The notes below the pieces were generated by a model. It saw only the letters and a list, made by a program, of their open reading frames with translations, ran no database searches and was not told where the DNA came from. Positions 28,633 to 36,764 of a DNA stretch of 53,929 nucleotides are shown in pieces; position 1 is the first letter of the stretch, and each line of letters opens with the position of its first letter. A program made the translations under genes and the position numbers. The DNA comes from JBCCCJ01 sp039029315 (lineage in GTDB: Bacteria; Bacteroidota; Bacteroidia; J057): positions 1 to 53,929 of the forward strand of contig JBCCGK010000081.1 of assembly GCA_039029315.1 (NCBI GenBank), given 5' to 3'.

Positions 28633-29297
28633 ACCAAATGATTTTTTCCAAACCGATTCTTGCATCCCTCAACAAAGCGTGGATCGGAATATTTGTGGTG
28701 TACCTGTTCCATGTCTCTGCCTTGATAGGCGTCAGTCTGGGGTATTATGATTGGTTCATTCGCAAAACCCCACTGAATCTGAGTCTGATGCTTGTCTTGA
28801 TGATCTGGATATTTCCATTGGATTCCACAAAAAAACGGGCTTTTGCCTTGTTTGTCTTTGGGGCTGGTATGCTGGTAGAATGGTTGGGCGTCAGGTTTGG
28901 CTGGTTCTTCGGGACCTATGCCTATGGAGAAAATCTCGGGATCAAACTCGATGGCGTACCCTTGCTGATTGGGGTCAATTGGACGCTCCTGGTATTGTCT
29001 ACCGGAGTGATAAGCAATCAGGTCCAGGTCGCCAAATGGATCAGAGCCGGAATAGGTGCAGGCTTGATGGTTGGGCTGGATATACTCATGGAAGTGTCAG
29101 CCCCCTCCTTTGATTTTTGGGTGTTTGAGGATGGGATTGTCCCATTGAACAACTATATCGCCTGGTTTGTGATCGCCTATCTGCTACATTTGGCGTTTCA
29201 GCAGGGCAAGATTCAGGGAAACAAGGCTTTCTGCATACACCTCTTTTTATCACAATGTTTGTTTTTCAGTTTTTTCTATGTCTACCACACAATATGA
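28629..29297 (+). CDS. cruF: Carotenoid 1,2-hydratase, CruF/DUF422 family membrane protein
   Basis: The 222-residue polytopic membrane protein has about six or seven hydrophobic helices. Characteristic stretches are MLVEWLGVRFGWFFGTYAYG, GVPLLIGVNWTLLVL, GLMVGLDILMEVSAPSFDFW and VPLNNYIAWF, which match the CruF/DUF422 carotenoid biosynthesis family. CruF adds water across the 1,2 double bond of the psi end group in myxol/saproxanthin-type pathways. The start overlaps the crtD stop by 4 bp (ATGA) and the 3' end overlaps crtY by 20 bp. This indicates tight coupling of the three genes. Confidence 0.88.
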   Translation: MNQMIFSKPILASLNKAWIGIFVVYLFHVSALIGVSLGYYDWFIRKTPLNLSLMLVLMIWIFPLDSTKKRAFALFVFGAGMLVEWLGVRFGWFFGTYAYGENLGIKLDGVPLLIGVNWTLLVLSTGVISNQVQVAKWIRAGIGAGLMVGLDILMEVSAPSFDFWVFEDGIVPLNNYIAWFVIAYLLHLAFQQGKIQGNKAFCIHLFLSQCLFFSFFYVYHTI

Positions 29298-30429
29298 TTA
29301 TGCCATTGTTGGTGCTGGAGCGGCTGGTTTGCATCTCTTGTTTGCCATGCTGGAGGAGCCCTGGTTTTCGGACAAATCTATCCTGATTCTTGAGAAGGAT
29401 AGCAAGACGAGCAATGATCGAACCTGGTGCTATTGGGAAAAAGGTCCCGGAAAATGGGATGACATTGTTGAGAAGCAATGGGAGCAGGGGCATTTTATCA
29501 CAAAACAACAAGACATAAACTTCTCCCTCCTTCCATATCGATACAAAATGCTTCATTCCCTGGCGTTCTATAATCTGGGCAAAGAGCGGATAAGCAAAGC
29601 AGCACGCGTTCATTGGGTAGAGGAGGAAATTATGGATATGGAGAACCGGAACGATCATATTTTTATCCAGGGAAGGAAGCAAGCCTTCCGTGCAGGACAG
29701 GTATTTGACAGCAGGATAGCTCCTACAGATCCCCAAATCCTGGATCAGTCTATCTATTTGTATCAGCCATTCAAAGGGTGGTTCATCAGGACAGAGGAAC
29801 CAGTATTCGATCCCTCCAGCTTTGTGATGATGGATTATCGCCTCAAAATGGGAGATAGCACCAGTTTCACCTATGTTCTTCCCACCAGCGCTCATGAGGC
29901 CCTCATCGAATTCACCTTATTCACTCCAGAGCTGGTCGATGAAAATATCTACGACCAGTATCTCACAAGATATATCAGCGAGATACTTCAGTTGGATGTT
30001 TATGAGATCACCAGAGAAGAACAGGGAATCATCCCCATGACCAACTATCCCTTTCACAAGAGTAGCCAGGAAAGAATCGTCAAAATAGGTACAGGAGGTT
30101 CCTGGGTCAAGCCTTCCACAGGCTATTCTTTTAAGAATGCAGAGAAAATGGCTCGCAAGATTACTCGTAACCTCACCGCTGGCCTGTCTCCCACAAGAGG
30201 TATGTATAGCAAGAAATTTCATTGGTATGATACCCTCTTCCTGGATGTGCTATACAATCGCAACGAACTGGGTGAAGGCCTCTTCACCTCCATGTACCAA
30301 AAGAATCCTATCCAACAGATTTTCAGCTTTCTGGATCAGGAAAGCAAATGGATACAGGAACTGAGAATCATGGCCTCCTTTGATTCTCTTCCGTTTATCA
30401 GGGCGTTAGGGCGACAGTTGGCACGATAA
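29278..30429 (+). CDS. crtY: Lycopene beta-cyclase
   Basis: The 383 residues belong to the CrtY-type FAD/NAD(P)-binding cyclases: YAIVGAGAAGLHLLFAML (8-25), DRTWCYWEKG, QPFKGWFIRTEEPVFDP, FTYVLPTSAHEALIEFTLF, QGIIPMTNYPFH and GTGGSWVKPSTGYSF. It forms a beta-ionone ring on one or both ends of lycopene. With CrtD and CruF this fits one cyclised end and one hydroxylated, desaturated end (saproxanthin or myxol type). crtE, crtB, crtI and crtZ are not in the window and must lie elsewhere. No obvious terminator follows. Confidence 0.93.
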   Translation: MSTTQYDYAIVGAGAAGLHLLFAMLEEPWFSDKSILILEKDSKTSNDRTWCYWEKGPGKWDDIVEKQWEQGHFITKQQDINFSLLPYRYKMLHSLAFYNLGKERISKAARVHWVEEEIMDMENRNDHIFIQGRKQAFRAGQVFDSRIAPTDPQILDQSIYLYQPFKGWFIRTEEPVFDPSSFVMMDYRLKMGDSTSFTYVLPTSAHEALIEFTLFTPELVDENIYDQYLTRYISEILQLDVYEITREEQGIIPMTNYPFHKSSQERIVKIGTGGSWVKPSTGYSFKNAEKMARKITRNLTAGLSPTRGMYSKKFHWYDTLFLDVLYNRNELGEGLFTSMYQKNPIQQIFSFLDQESKWIQELRIMASFDSLPFIRALGRQLAR

Positions 30430-30762
30430 GAACAGACAATTGATACAGCTACTCTTCTTTCACTGGAATCACTAACAAAGAAAGGAAAAGATCGATGTAT
30501 ACATATTGAGCCAGGGAATTTTCCAACCTTCGCCTTATCGAGAGGAACAGTCAACACAAGCGATCATTTTGCCGATTTTTTGCACCAGTTCTGCCTCATA
30601 AAAATCCTTATCTCCTAGGGACGCGTTATGCTTATTCCTTGATTTGGCATAAAAACTCCTCGCAAAAGTAAGGCCTTATTCTTTTCCTGGCATAAGTTAA
30701 ACACCAGAATCCTATGTTTATTTGACATAAAATAGTAATTTCGCGACAAATAGATCGAATAT
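30430..30762. other. Intergenic region after crtY
   Basis: This 333-bp gap has no supported gene. Near its 3' end TAATTTCG (30736-30743) resembles the -7 element TANNTTTG with one mismatch, 20 bp before the start at 30763, but no -33 TTG is well placed. Nothing else stands out. Confidence 0.4.
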
Positions 30763-31620
30763 ATGATTTGTGAAACACATCTTCCCAGAGACAGAAGTGT
30801 CCTTAAAACCTACATTGAATATTTTTTTGCCCTAAAGACCTCTCTGGAAAAAGAGTCAAAGCCGGATCCATTTCTACACCAAAAAGTCAGGCTATACACA
30901 CAAGAAAGCCAGTATCAGCTATTGCCTCAGGATTCATTGGAGGCAGAATTGGCCAGGATCTTCCACCTGAAAGATTGGTATGATCCCTCCGAAGAGAAAA
31001 ATTGGCAGGAACCAGTCCCTTCCAATAAAAGGGTCATCGATATTGGTCTTTTCGATCCTGTGTCCAAGGACAGTCTAGTCAACCCATCTCCAACCAGTAG
31101 CGATCAACTTACAATAGAGCAGGTCAAATTATCCCTGCTGGTTTGTGCCAATCATATATTCGAGCAGCAATCCTCTCTCCTGGACAATCACCTCATACAT
31201 CTCCGACAAATAGAGGCTTCTGATTTTTCCATAGACTATTATCTACAGAAGTTTACAAAACTTCACGCAAAAGTTCAGAAATACATAGATCGGAAGACCC
31301 AGCAGATCAACATCAGGCAGCAAGGCTTGCAGAAATTGGCCACTCAGTCTCTCTCACCCTATACACCTGGGAGAAGTCAATATGAATCTCTCTACGCATC
31401 AATTCTGGATCAAAACCTGGATGACATCCTCTCTCAACTCGATAAATGGAAAGAAAATACTCCGGTTAATCAAATAGACATTGAATTCGTCTTATTTCTG
31501 TCCAAAAAAGCGCAGAGTCAAACGAGCTACGAATCTTTCAGTTCAAATGAGCTTAGTTACAAATTACACCTCATTGAGATAATTTACCATTTGATCAGTC
31601 TGTTGGAGAGGTATAGATAA
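30763..31620 (+). CDS. Hypothetical helical protein
   Basis: I do not recognise this 285-residue protein. It has no signal peptide or membrane segment and is predicted to be mostly helical and soluble. It carries a charged helix around HLIHLRQIEASDFSIDYYL and HAKVQKYIDRKTQQINIRQQ, and an acidic N-terminal third. The last segment (SFSSNELSYKLHLIEIIYHL) is amphipathic. ATG 30763 is the only plausible start. Codon use looks like its neighbours. It stands alone between the carotenoid operon and a convergent reductase gene. Confidence 0.7.
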   Translation: MICETHLPRDRSVLKTYIEYFFALKTSLEKESKPDPFLHQKVRLYTQESQYQLLPQDSLEAELARIFHLKDWYDPSEEKNWQEPVPSNKRVIDIGLFDPVSKDSLVNPSPTSSDQLTIEQVKLSLLVCANHIFEQQSSLLDNHLIHLRQIEASDFSIDYYLQKFTKLHAKVQKYIDRKTQQINIRQQGLQKLATQSLSPYTPGRSQYESLYASILDQNLDDILSQLDKWKENTPVNQIDIEFVLFLSKKAQSQTSYESFSSNELSYKLHLIEIIYHLISLLERYR

Positions 31621-31720
31621 GGGCGATACTTTGACTCTGCCTTCTGCTCAAGAGATGCCAGACATTCTTCCGAATGTGTGATTCGTACTCATCCACAGGA
31701 CAATCCAGCGTCAATAAGCA

Positions 31721-32770
31721 TCAACTCAATTCTTCCCGCACGACTCCATCCACTTCCATCACCAAATCTGCTCCATAACATCCAGCCGGAGTCTGAAATC
31801 CGACCTTCAGATCTCCAGCCAAGACACGTTTGGTGATGAGCAAACTAGTAATGGCTGTCAGGGTATAACCTTCTGGCGTGATGAGGCGTGCTTCTTTGCT
31901 TTGGCCAGAAGCATGTGTTACCCGTCCCCAAACCACAGTCCGCGACTTAATTCTGCTCTTTTCAGAAGGACCAGCCGGACCTTTTTTGATTCGTCGGCGA
32001 GCAATATTTTTGACCCATTGCGCACGTAGCAGCCAACCGAAATACTTCATTAAGCCCACCCATCGATAGGATTTTGGGGCGATACCCGTATAGGTACGAA
32101 TATTGGGAATGGCCGTAGTATAAAAAGCCGTAGAGACATCTCCCCACGGGATAGACATCACAAAATAAGGCTGAGGGTCTGCTGGGATTGTCAAGGTATG
32201 TGCACCCAATGGGACTTCTACAATCTTGCCATCTTGTCGTTCGGCACTTGGTTTTCCCAAATTCTCTACTGCTGTCAAAGCTGTGCCATGAGAAAGTCCA
32301 CTGCCTCCAGCGAAAGCGAGATCAAGTCTGACAGCCTCTGGCATCATCTGCTTCAGATACAGCGCCAAACAATCAGTAGGGACGACATCAAAGCCTGCAC
32401 CTGACAACATCATGATCCCAGCCTGCTTGGCCTGGGCATCAAACTCATGCGCCATTTCGAACACCTCAATCTCTCCTGTGATATCGACATAATGAACCTT
32501 GTTCCGCAAACAGGCCTCCATCATAGGTCGGGCTGTATAGATATAAGGACCAGCAGAGTGAAAAACCATAGATACATCTTGCATCTGCTTGTCAAGTTCA
32601 GCAGGATCATCAAGCGCAAATACTCGATAATCATAGCCAAGGGATTCTGCCTGCGCTTTAACTCTGGCGTCATCCCGCCCAGCCAAAATAGGGGTCAATC
32701 CATACTCCTTGGCCTGTTCTGCGATCAGTCGGCCCGTGTATCCATAAGATCCGTAGAGAAGAAAGGTCAT
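31721..32770 (-). CDS. Saccharopine-dehydrogenase-like NADP-binding oxidoreductase
   Basis: The 349 residues begin with a Rossmann motif (FLLYGSYGYTGRLIAEQA) and continue with LAGRDDARVKAQAESLGYD, VFHSAGPYIYTARPMMEACL, HYVDITGEIEVFE and GAGFDVVPTDCLALYL. These are diagnostic of the saccharopine dehydrogenase NADP-binding family, including trans-acting enoyl reductases and mycobacterial Rv2449c-like proteins. The substrate is unknown; a lipid enoyl or amino-acid-like substrate is possible. It stands alone, convergent with the unknown gene upstream in the window. Confidence 0.85.
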   Translation of the reverse strand: MTFLLYGSYGYTGRLIAEQAKEYGLTPILAGRDDARVKAQAESLGYDYRVFALDDPAELDKQMQDVSMVFHSAGPYIYTARPMMEACLRNKVHYVDITGEIEVFEMAHEFDAQAKQAGIMMLSGAGFDVVPTDCLALYLKQMMPEAVRLDLAFAGGSGLSHGTALTAVENLGKPSAERQDGKIVEVPLGAHTLTIPADPQPYFVMSIPWGDVSTAFYTTAIPNIRTYTGIAPKSYRWVGLMKYFGWLLRAQWVKNIARRRIKKGPAGPSEKSRIKSRTVVWGRVTHASGQSKEARLITPEGYTLTAITSLLITKRVLAGDLKVGFQTPAGCYGADLVMEVDGVVREELS

Positions 32771-32882
32771 AATCAGTTCGTTGTGAGATTCACAGCCAAA
32801 TTAGGGTAGCAGAATATATATGTGGTGCATATTGCCTCTGCGGGTCAGCAGAAGGCAAAAGGAGTATTTGTAAAGAAGACCA

Positions 32883-33043
32883 TAGTGGTTCATGACTTAA
32901 GTTTCTGATCATTAAGTCGTAGGGCTTTTGTGCTCCGCCAACGCATGTTTGAGGAAGATAGCGAGCTATCTGAGGAAAAAATAAGGCAGGTGGAGTGCAA
33001 AAGGACCAGACTTGGATTGTCAAGGACTTATGGCTTGAACCAT
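32883..33043. repeat. About 160-bp long imperfect palindrome
   Basis: The outer arms (TGGTTCA near 32886, TGAACCA near 33036-33042) and the inner arms (CTTTTGTGCTCCGCC near 32925, GGTGGAGTGCAAAAG near 32989) pair over about 57 bp at roughly 70 percent. A perfect 7-bp central hairpin is AGATAGC-GA-GCTATCT (32956-32971). The right end touches the stop codon of the DUF5675 gene. It could be a degenerate MITE, a large terminator-like structure or a structured RNA. The gap 32771-33042 holds no ORF. Confidence 0.65.
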
Positions 33044-33645
33044 TAATCAATCTTCACTGAGACTTTCTCTCCTCCTTCCAGATGTGGCACGAGTTTGTTG
33101 TATAAATCCAGGTAGGCTTTCTCGCTATAGAGGACTTTGCGAAAAGATTCGGCACTCTCTCCTTCTTTAGAAGTACCTAGCACGATCGATCCATAGGTAT
33201 GGCTGATTTCATTGCCAATATGGATATGCGGGAACTCAAATCCAGGAACGTCATCTATGAGCAGGAGTCCTTTGTGCACATCGCCAAACCGGTATTGGTA
33301 GGTAGCATGTTTTCCTCCTTCCTTTTTCAAATTGAGTGGATACGTTCCAGCAGGAATGGCGCGGGATTCATTAGCGACTCCGGAATTCGAAACGGGATTT
33401 TCCAGTGTATAGCAAATAAATTCACCATTGAGGGACAACTCTCCAAGGGTATCTTTCGTCCCAGGGCTGATTCGGTTGATTTCTACCAACAGACCCGCAG
33501 ATGACTCGGCAGGAGACGTATCAGCTTCTTTGTCCTCCACCTCTTCCGTTTGGGGAGGACGCATCGTTCCGGCTTGGGGTCCTAGATCCGTAGCAGATCC
33601 TCCTCCAAAGAGCTTTTTGAAAAAATTGCGTAGGAAGTTCAACAT
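33043..33645 (-). CDS. DUF5675 family protein with membrane-proximal N-terminus
   Basis: The 200 residues have an amphipathic basic N-terminus (MLNFLRNFFKKLFGG) and a low-complexity linker (residues about 20-50). The DUF5675 domain follows: LVEINRISPGTKDTLGELSL, FICYTLENPV, SRAIPAGTYPL, RFGDVHKGLLLIDDVPGFEF, PHIHIGNE and HTYGSIVLG. The usual family pattern ends in a D-T-x-G-C-I motif; here Cys is replaced by Ser. The domain is common in phages and Bacteroidota, and its biochemical role is not established. No phage genes surround it here. Confidence 0.82.
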   Translation of the reverse strand: MLNFLRNFFKKLFGGGSATDLGPQAGTMRPPQTEEVEDKEADTSPAESSAGLLVEINRISPGTKDTLGELSLNGEFICYTLENPVSNSGVANESRAIPAGTYPLNLKKEGGKHATYQYRFGDVHKGLLLIDDVPGFEFPHIHIGNEISHTYGSIVLGTSKEGESAESFRKVLYSEKAYLDLYNKLVPHLEGGEKVSVKID

Positions 33646-33694
33646 AGATTCCGGCTTTTTGCAAGTATAGGAATTTTTTTGTTGGCGAAAGGGA

Positions 33695-33702
33695 TAGATT
33701 TG
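33695..33702 (+). promoter_or_regulatory. Possible -7 element of the ridA-like gene
   Basis: TAGATTTG matches TANNTTTG exactly, 34 bp before the ATG at 33737. The -33 region is T-rich (ATTTTTTTG) but has no TTG at ideal spacing. Low support. Confidence 0.35.
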
Positions 33703-33736
33703 CCGTAATTTTTGGGCTTCATCTAGGAATCATTGT

Positions 33737-34132
33737 ATGAAAGGCCGTAAAAACATTTCGTCGAACACCATTTGGGAATCATCAGTTGGATATTCAAGAG
33801 CTGTCCGGGTGGGCAATATCGTGGAAGTTGCCGGAACAACAGCCGTTGATGGAGATGAAGTTATGTTCCCCAACGATGCCTACAATCAGGCACAGTATGT
33901 GTTTCTCAAAATCGAACAAGCACTGAAGGATGCGGGAGCAGACATGAAGCATGTCGTTCGCACCCGAATGTTTGTCACAGATATGGAACTATCTGAGGAA
34001 GTCGGTCGGGCGCACGGAGAGTTCTTTCGGGATATCAGACCTGCTGCTACCATGGTTGAGATCTATTCCCTCATCAAAGAGGGATTGGTGATCGAAATCG
34101 AAGCTACCGCCATTATCCACGATGAGACATAA
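33737..34132 (+). CDS. RidA/YjgF-family protein
   Basis: The 131 residues match the RidA (Rid) fold: GYSRAVRVGNIVEVAGTTAV, AYNQAQYVFLKIEQALKDAG, HVVRTRMFVTDMELSEEVG, HGEFFRDIRPAATMVEI and LVIEIEATAII. The active-site Arg of the RTRMFVTD segment and the late Glu-rich strand are present. Classical RidA hydrolyses reactive enamine/imine intermediates from PLP enzymes; members of this subgroup are less well defined. It probably acts as a cytoplasmic trimer. The TAA stop codon is also the target duplication of the MITE that begins at 34133. Confidence 0.9.
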   Translation: MKGRKNISSNTIWESSVGYSRAVRVGNIVEVAGTTAVDGDEVMFPNDAYNQAQYVFLKIEQALKDAGADMKHVVRTRMFVTDMELSEEVGRAHGEFFRDIRPAATMVEIYSLIKEGLVIEIEATAIIHDET

Positions 34133-34293
34133 GAGACTGTTTGGAAATCAATTACTTATTTTTTGTATGCGTCTTTTTTCCTTATTCTGCGGCTTTTTTT
34201 GTTCTCATAGCACCACTATGAGAACAAAAAAGGGCCTTGTCTGAGAAAAAAATACTCCATAAAAATTCTCAGCACAGATTCCTAAACAGTCTC
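34133..34293. mobile_element. MITE family A, long copy (161 bp), TAA target duplication
   Basis: The ends are GAGACTGTTTGG and CTAAACAGTCTC (inverted), flanked by TAA on both sides (34130-34132, 34294-34296). The first 43 bp and last 26 bp closely match the short copy at 45343-45412. The middle holds a perfect 16-bp hairpin TTTTTTGTTCTCATAG/CTATGAGAACAAAAAA (34195-34231) with loop CACCA. TNA targets suggest an IS5-family (IS1031 group) parent. The left duplication is the stop codon of the ridA-like gene. Confidence 0.92.
34195..34231. terminator. MITE-borne bidirectional terminator-like hairpin
   Basis: A 16-bp perfect stem has A and T runs at its base on either strand, between the ridA-like and CYTH genes. 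It could end transcription in both directions. It is internal to the MITE. Confidence 0.6.
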
Positions 34294-34333
34294 TAAGGTT
34301 TTCGCAGTCTTGGACCAACAATTATTTTTCACT

Positions 34334-34837
34334 ATGCCACTCAATATCGAAATCAAAGCTCGGACAAACAGATCTGAAGCTATCCGAGAGTATCTTCAAG
34401 ATCGACAAGCAGATTATCGAGGTACCGATCATCAGACAGACACCTATTTTCATTGTCAGTCAGGGAGAATGAAACTCCGCCAAGGCAATATAGAGCAATC
34501 CCTCATTCATTATGAACGGTCTGATCAGGCTGGTCCCAAAGCCTCAAAAGTAAGTCTGTATCATCCCAAGCCAGGACCAGAACTCAAGACTTTGCTGACT
34601 CATGCCCTCGGGATTTGGAAGGAAGTGCGCAAAGCCCGTGACATCTACTTTGTTGACAATGTCAAGATCCATCTGGATACTGTAGATGGTCTGGGAACTT
34701 TTGTAGAAATCGAAGCAATCGATACAGATGGAAGCATCGGTCAGGCAAAACTACTGGAACAATGCCAATACTTCATGGCCGAATTTCAGATAAAGGAAGA
34801 AGATTTGTTGGAACAATCCTATAGTGATATGGTGTGA
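34334..34837 (+). CDS. CYTH-domain protein, class IV adenylate cyclase-like
   Basis: The ATG at 34334 gives 167 residues; an in-frame TTG at 34310 is less likely. The CYTH fold is shown by MPLNIEIKAR (motif NxExK instead of ExExK), TDTYFHCQSGRMKLRQGN, IHYERSDQAGPKASKVSLY, VRKARDIYFVDNVKIHLDTV and LGTFVEIEAID. CYTH proteins bind triphosphate substrates and divalent metal in a beta tunnel. Annotated relatives are class IV adenylate cyclases, but thiamine-triphosphatase or tripolyphosphatase activity is equally possible. It is convergent with the PEP-synthase-like gene. Confidence 0.85.
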   Translation: MPLNIEIKARTNRSEAIREYLQDRQADYRGTDHQTDTYFHCQSGRMKLRQGNIEQSLIHYERSDQAGPKASKVSLYHPKPGPELKTLLTHALGIWKEVRKARDIYFVDNVKIHLDTVDGLGTFVEIEAIDTDGSIGQAKLLEQCQYFMAEFQIKEEDLLEQSYSDMV

Positions 34838-34905
34838 GGCTGATGATTCTTCTGCGCCAGAAGAGCTCAGATAGCCTCAGACCCGATGGACAATGCGTTC
34901 TTTTC

Positions 34906-36675
34906 TCAAACGTCTGTTTCATTCAGCTCCGGCAATAGAAACAACCATTGGTTCAGCAAAGGATCTAGGCTGGCTTCTGTATCGAAGGACATCGGCGCAT
35001 AGTCATTGTGGTGATATACTGGTCCCACTGTCTGAAGCTGATCCGGCCATTCTTGAGATAGATAGGTGGAAAACTCTTCTTCTCGAATGCTTGATAGTCG
35101 ATTGAGGTTGACAGTTACAGAGCGTCCAGAACAATAAGCCTCCAGTTCTTCCATTGTAAGATAGGCCACATCTGAGGCTTTCTGTAGAAGTCCATCAAAA
35201 GCCAGCCTTCGCCCAATCTCCAGAAACAATTCACGATATAAGCCCAGGACCATAGCCTTGGCAGAATCGATATCTGCCTGCGGAGAAGAGAATTGCCATT
35301 GGAGAAGTAAATCCAGGTTCATCTCCTCGATGGTTTCCATGAGTTGAAGAATGTGTAATCGATGAAACCGCAATTGATCAACCTTGCTACAACTCTGCTC
35401 AATACGCTGATGAAATGACATGTCGGTATTTTCTTCCTCCTCAATCTTGCCGGCACCCAATCCCTGTCTGAGGCTTGCCCATTCTTCCCAATTGACATAG
35501 AGTCTTCCGCCTATCAAACCAAAAATCTTATCCAATTGAATCGCAGCAGCCTGCTCCTGAGACATCAATCTTTGTTGGCAAAGCAGCATGAATGCTTTCC
35601 GCATAAAGGAGAATGCCAAAGGAGACAATATACCTCTGACTCTCTCTTCCAGAATGAGCTGAGACCAGATTTTCCGGGTGCTTTTCTCATAAGGAGGAGG
35701 AGGCAAACTGAGAATCGGACGTGCATGCAACACATATAAGTGATTGTCCCAGATAGACCAATGAATATCTTGCGGACTTCCCAACTTCAAGGTCAATTGC
35801 TCTCCCATCTCCATGAGTCGGTCTGTCAGGTGCCGATCCAATACATGCTTCTCAAAGGGGCGATAATGACTTTTCCACTCCCCTGAATTCAGATCCAGAA
35901 TATAGGTTTCGGCTTTGGACTCCCCCACCTGCAGGGCATCCCCGATTCCACCTATGGCCATAATTTTTGCTTCGTCTCTTCGCCCATTCAGCGGATTTGC
36001 CGTAAACAGTTCCCCTGACAGATCGCTGGGAATCATGTGTTGCAAAATGATTGCTGGCCAGATCTCCTCCAGTCCAATTCCATGTTCCAGGCGATATCTG
36101 ATGGCTTTGACCGAATATGCACTGGCCCAGGATCTTCGAATTGCGTCTTTGATCTCCTGGAGGGATTTGAGAAAAAGAAATCTCTCCAGGACCCCGGCGA
36201 AGGAGGTTCTACGGGTATCTCCCGCAGCCAGAGAGGGTCGCACTGCCCATCCATGAATAGCCTGCGTACTGTGAGCCCACCAATGATCCAAAGCCTCTTC
36301 TATTCTTGCTATCAATGGTGTATCTTCTATCTCTAATTGCTTTTCCTCACACAATTCTTCGAACTCCTCTGAATCGGACGGGATAGAGATCAGTCTTTCA
36401 GCCTGTTCAGGCCAGGTTCTGGCCCATCCAGTATAGATACACTGTTGTTCCCAGGCTTTGGCGCTCAAGACATACCAAGCAGGAATCTGCCAGGAGCCCA
36501 AAGGGATCTTGCTTAATTGAGAAGCCTTTCCACCAACCAGAGAGATCGATTGAAGACGAACTTCAGAAGAAGTGAAAATCAACGCATCTGCCATGCCATT
36601 CCTGATTTCGATGGGATCGTGTTTTTGAGGAAAAGGGAGACCAGAAGCGGATCTTACTGTTTCAAATTGGCCCAT
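34906..36675 (-). CDS. Truncated, probably degenerate PEP-synthase/PPDK N-domain-like protein
   Basis: The 589 residues resemble the ATP-binding domain of PEP synthase and rifampin phosphotransferases: ISLVGGKASQL (44-54), VRPSLAAGDTRRTSFAGVLE (145 on), IILQHMIPSDLSGELFTANP (209 on) and AIGGIGDALQVGES. Where active enzymes have DIEW and LQARP, this protein has DIHW (His305) and LHARP (His317); the AED motif is AGD (Gly152). The C-terminal phosphohistidine swivel domain is absent. An about 260-residue helical part takes its place. It may be a pseudoenzyme or have a changed activity. Start ATG 36675; Met28 is an alternative. Confidence 0.75.
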   Translation of the reverse strand: MGQFETVRSASGLPFPQKHDPIEIRNGMADALIFTSSEVRLQSISLVGGKASQLSKIPLGSWQIPAWYVLSAKAWEQQCIYTGWARTWPEQAERLISIPSDSEEFEELCEEKQLEIEDTPLIARIEEALDHWWAHSTQAIHGWAVRPSLAAGDTRRTSFAGVLERFLFLKSLQEIKDAIRRSWASAYSVKAIRYRLEHGIGLEEIWPAIILQHMIPSDLSGELFTANPLNGRRDEAKIMAIGGIGDALQVGESKAETYILDLNSGEWKSHYRPFEKHVLDRHLTDRLMEMGEQLTLKLGSPQDIHWSIWDNHLYVLHARPILSLPPPPYEKSTRKIWSQLILEERVRGILSPLAFSFMRKAFMLLCQQRLMSQEQAAAIQLDKIFGLIGGRLYVNWEEWASLRQGLGAGKIEEEENTDMSFHQRIEQSCSKVDQLRFHRLHILQLMETIEEMNLDLLLQWQFSSPQADIDSAKAMVLGLYRELFLEIGRRLAFDGLLQKASDVAYLTMEELEAYCSGRSVTVNLNRLSSIREEEFSTYLSQEWPDQLQTVGPVYHHNDYAPMSFDTEASLDPLLNQWLFLLPELNETDV

Positions 36676-36764
36676 ACTGTATTCATACCAATATCAGGCC
36701 AAATGCTCTAATCATTTGGGATAAAGGTCGCAAAAGCCAACCGAATCTCAAAGTTATGCTTGTG

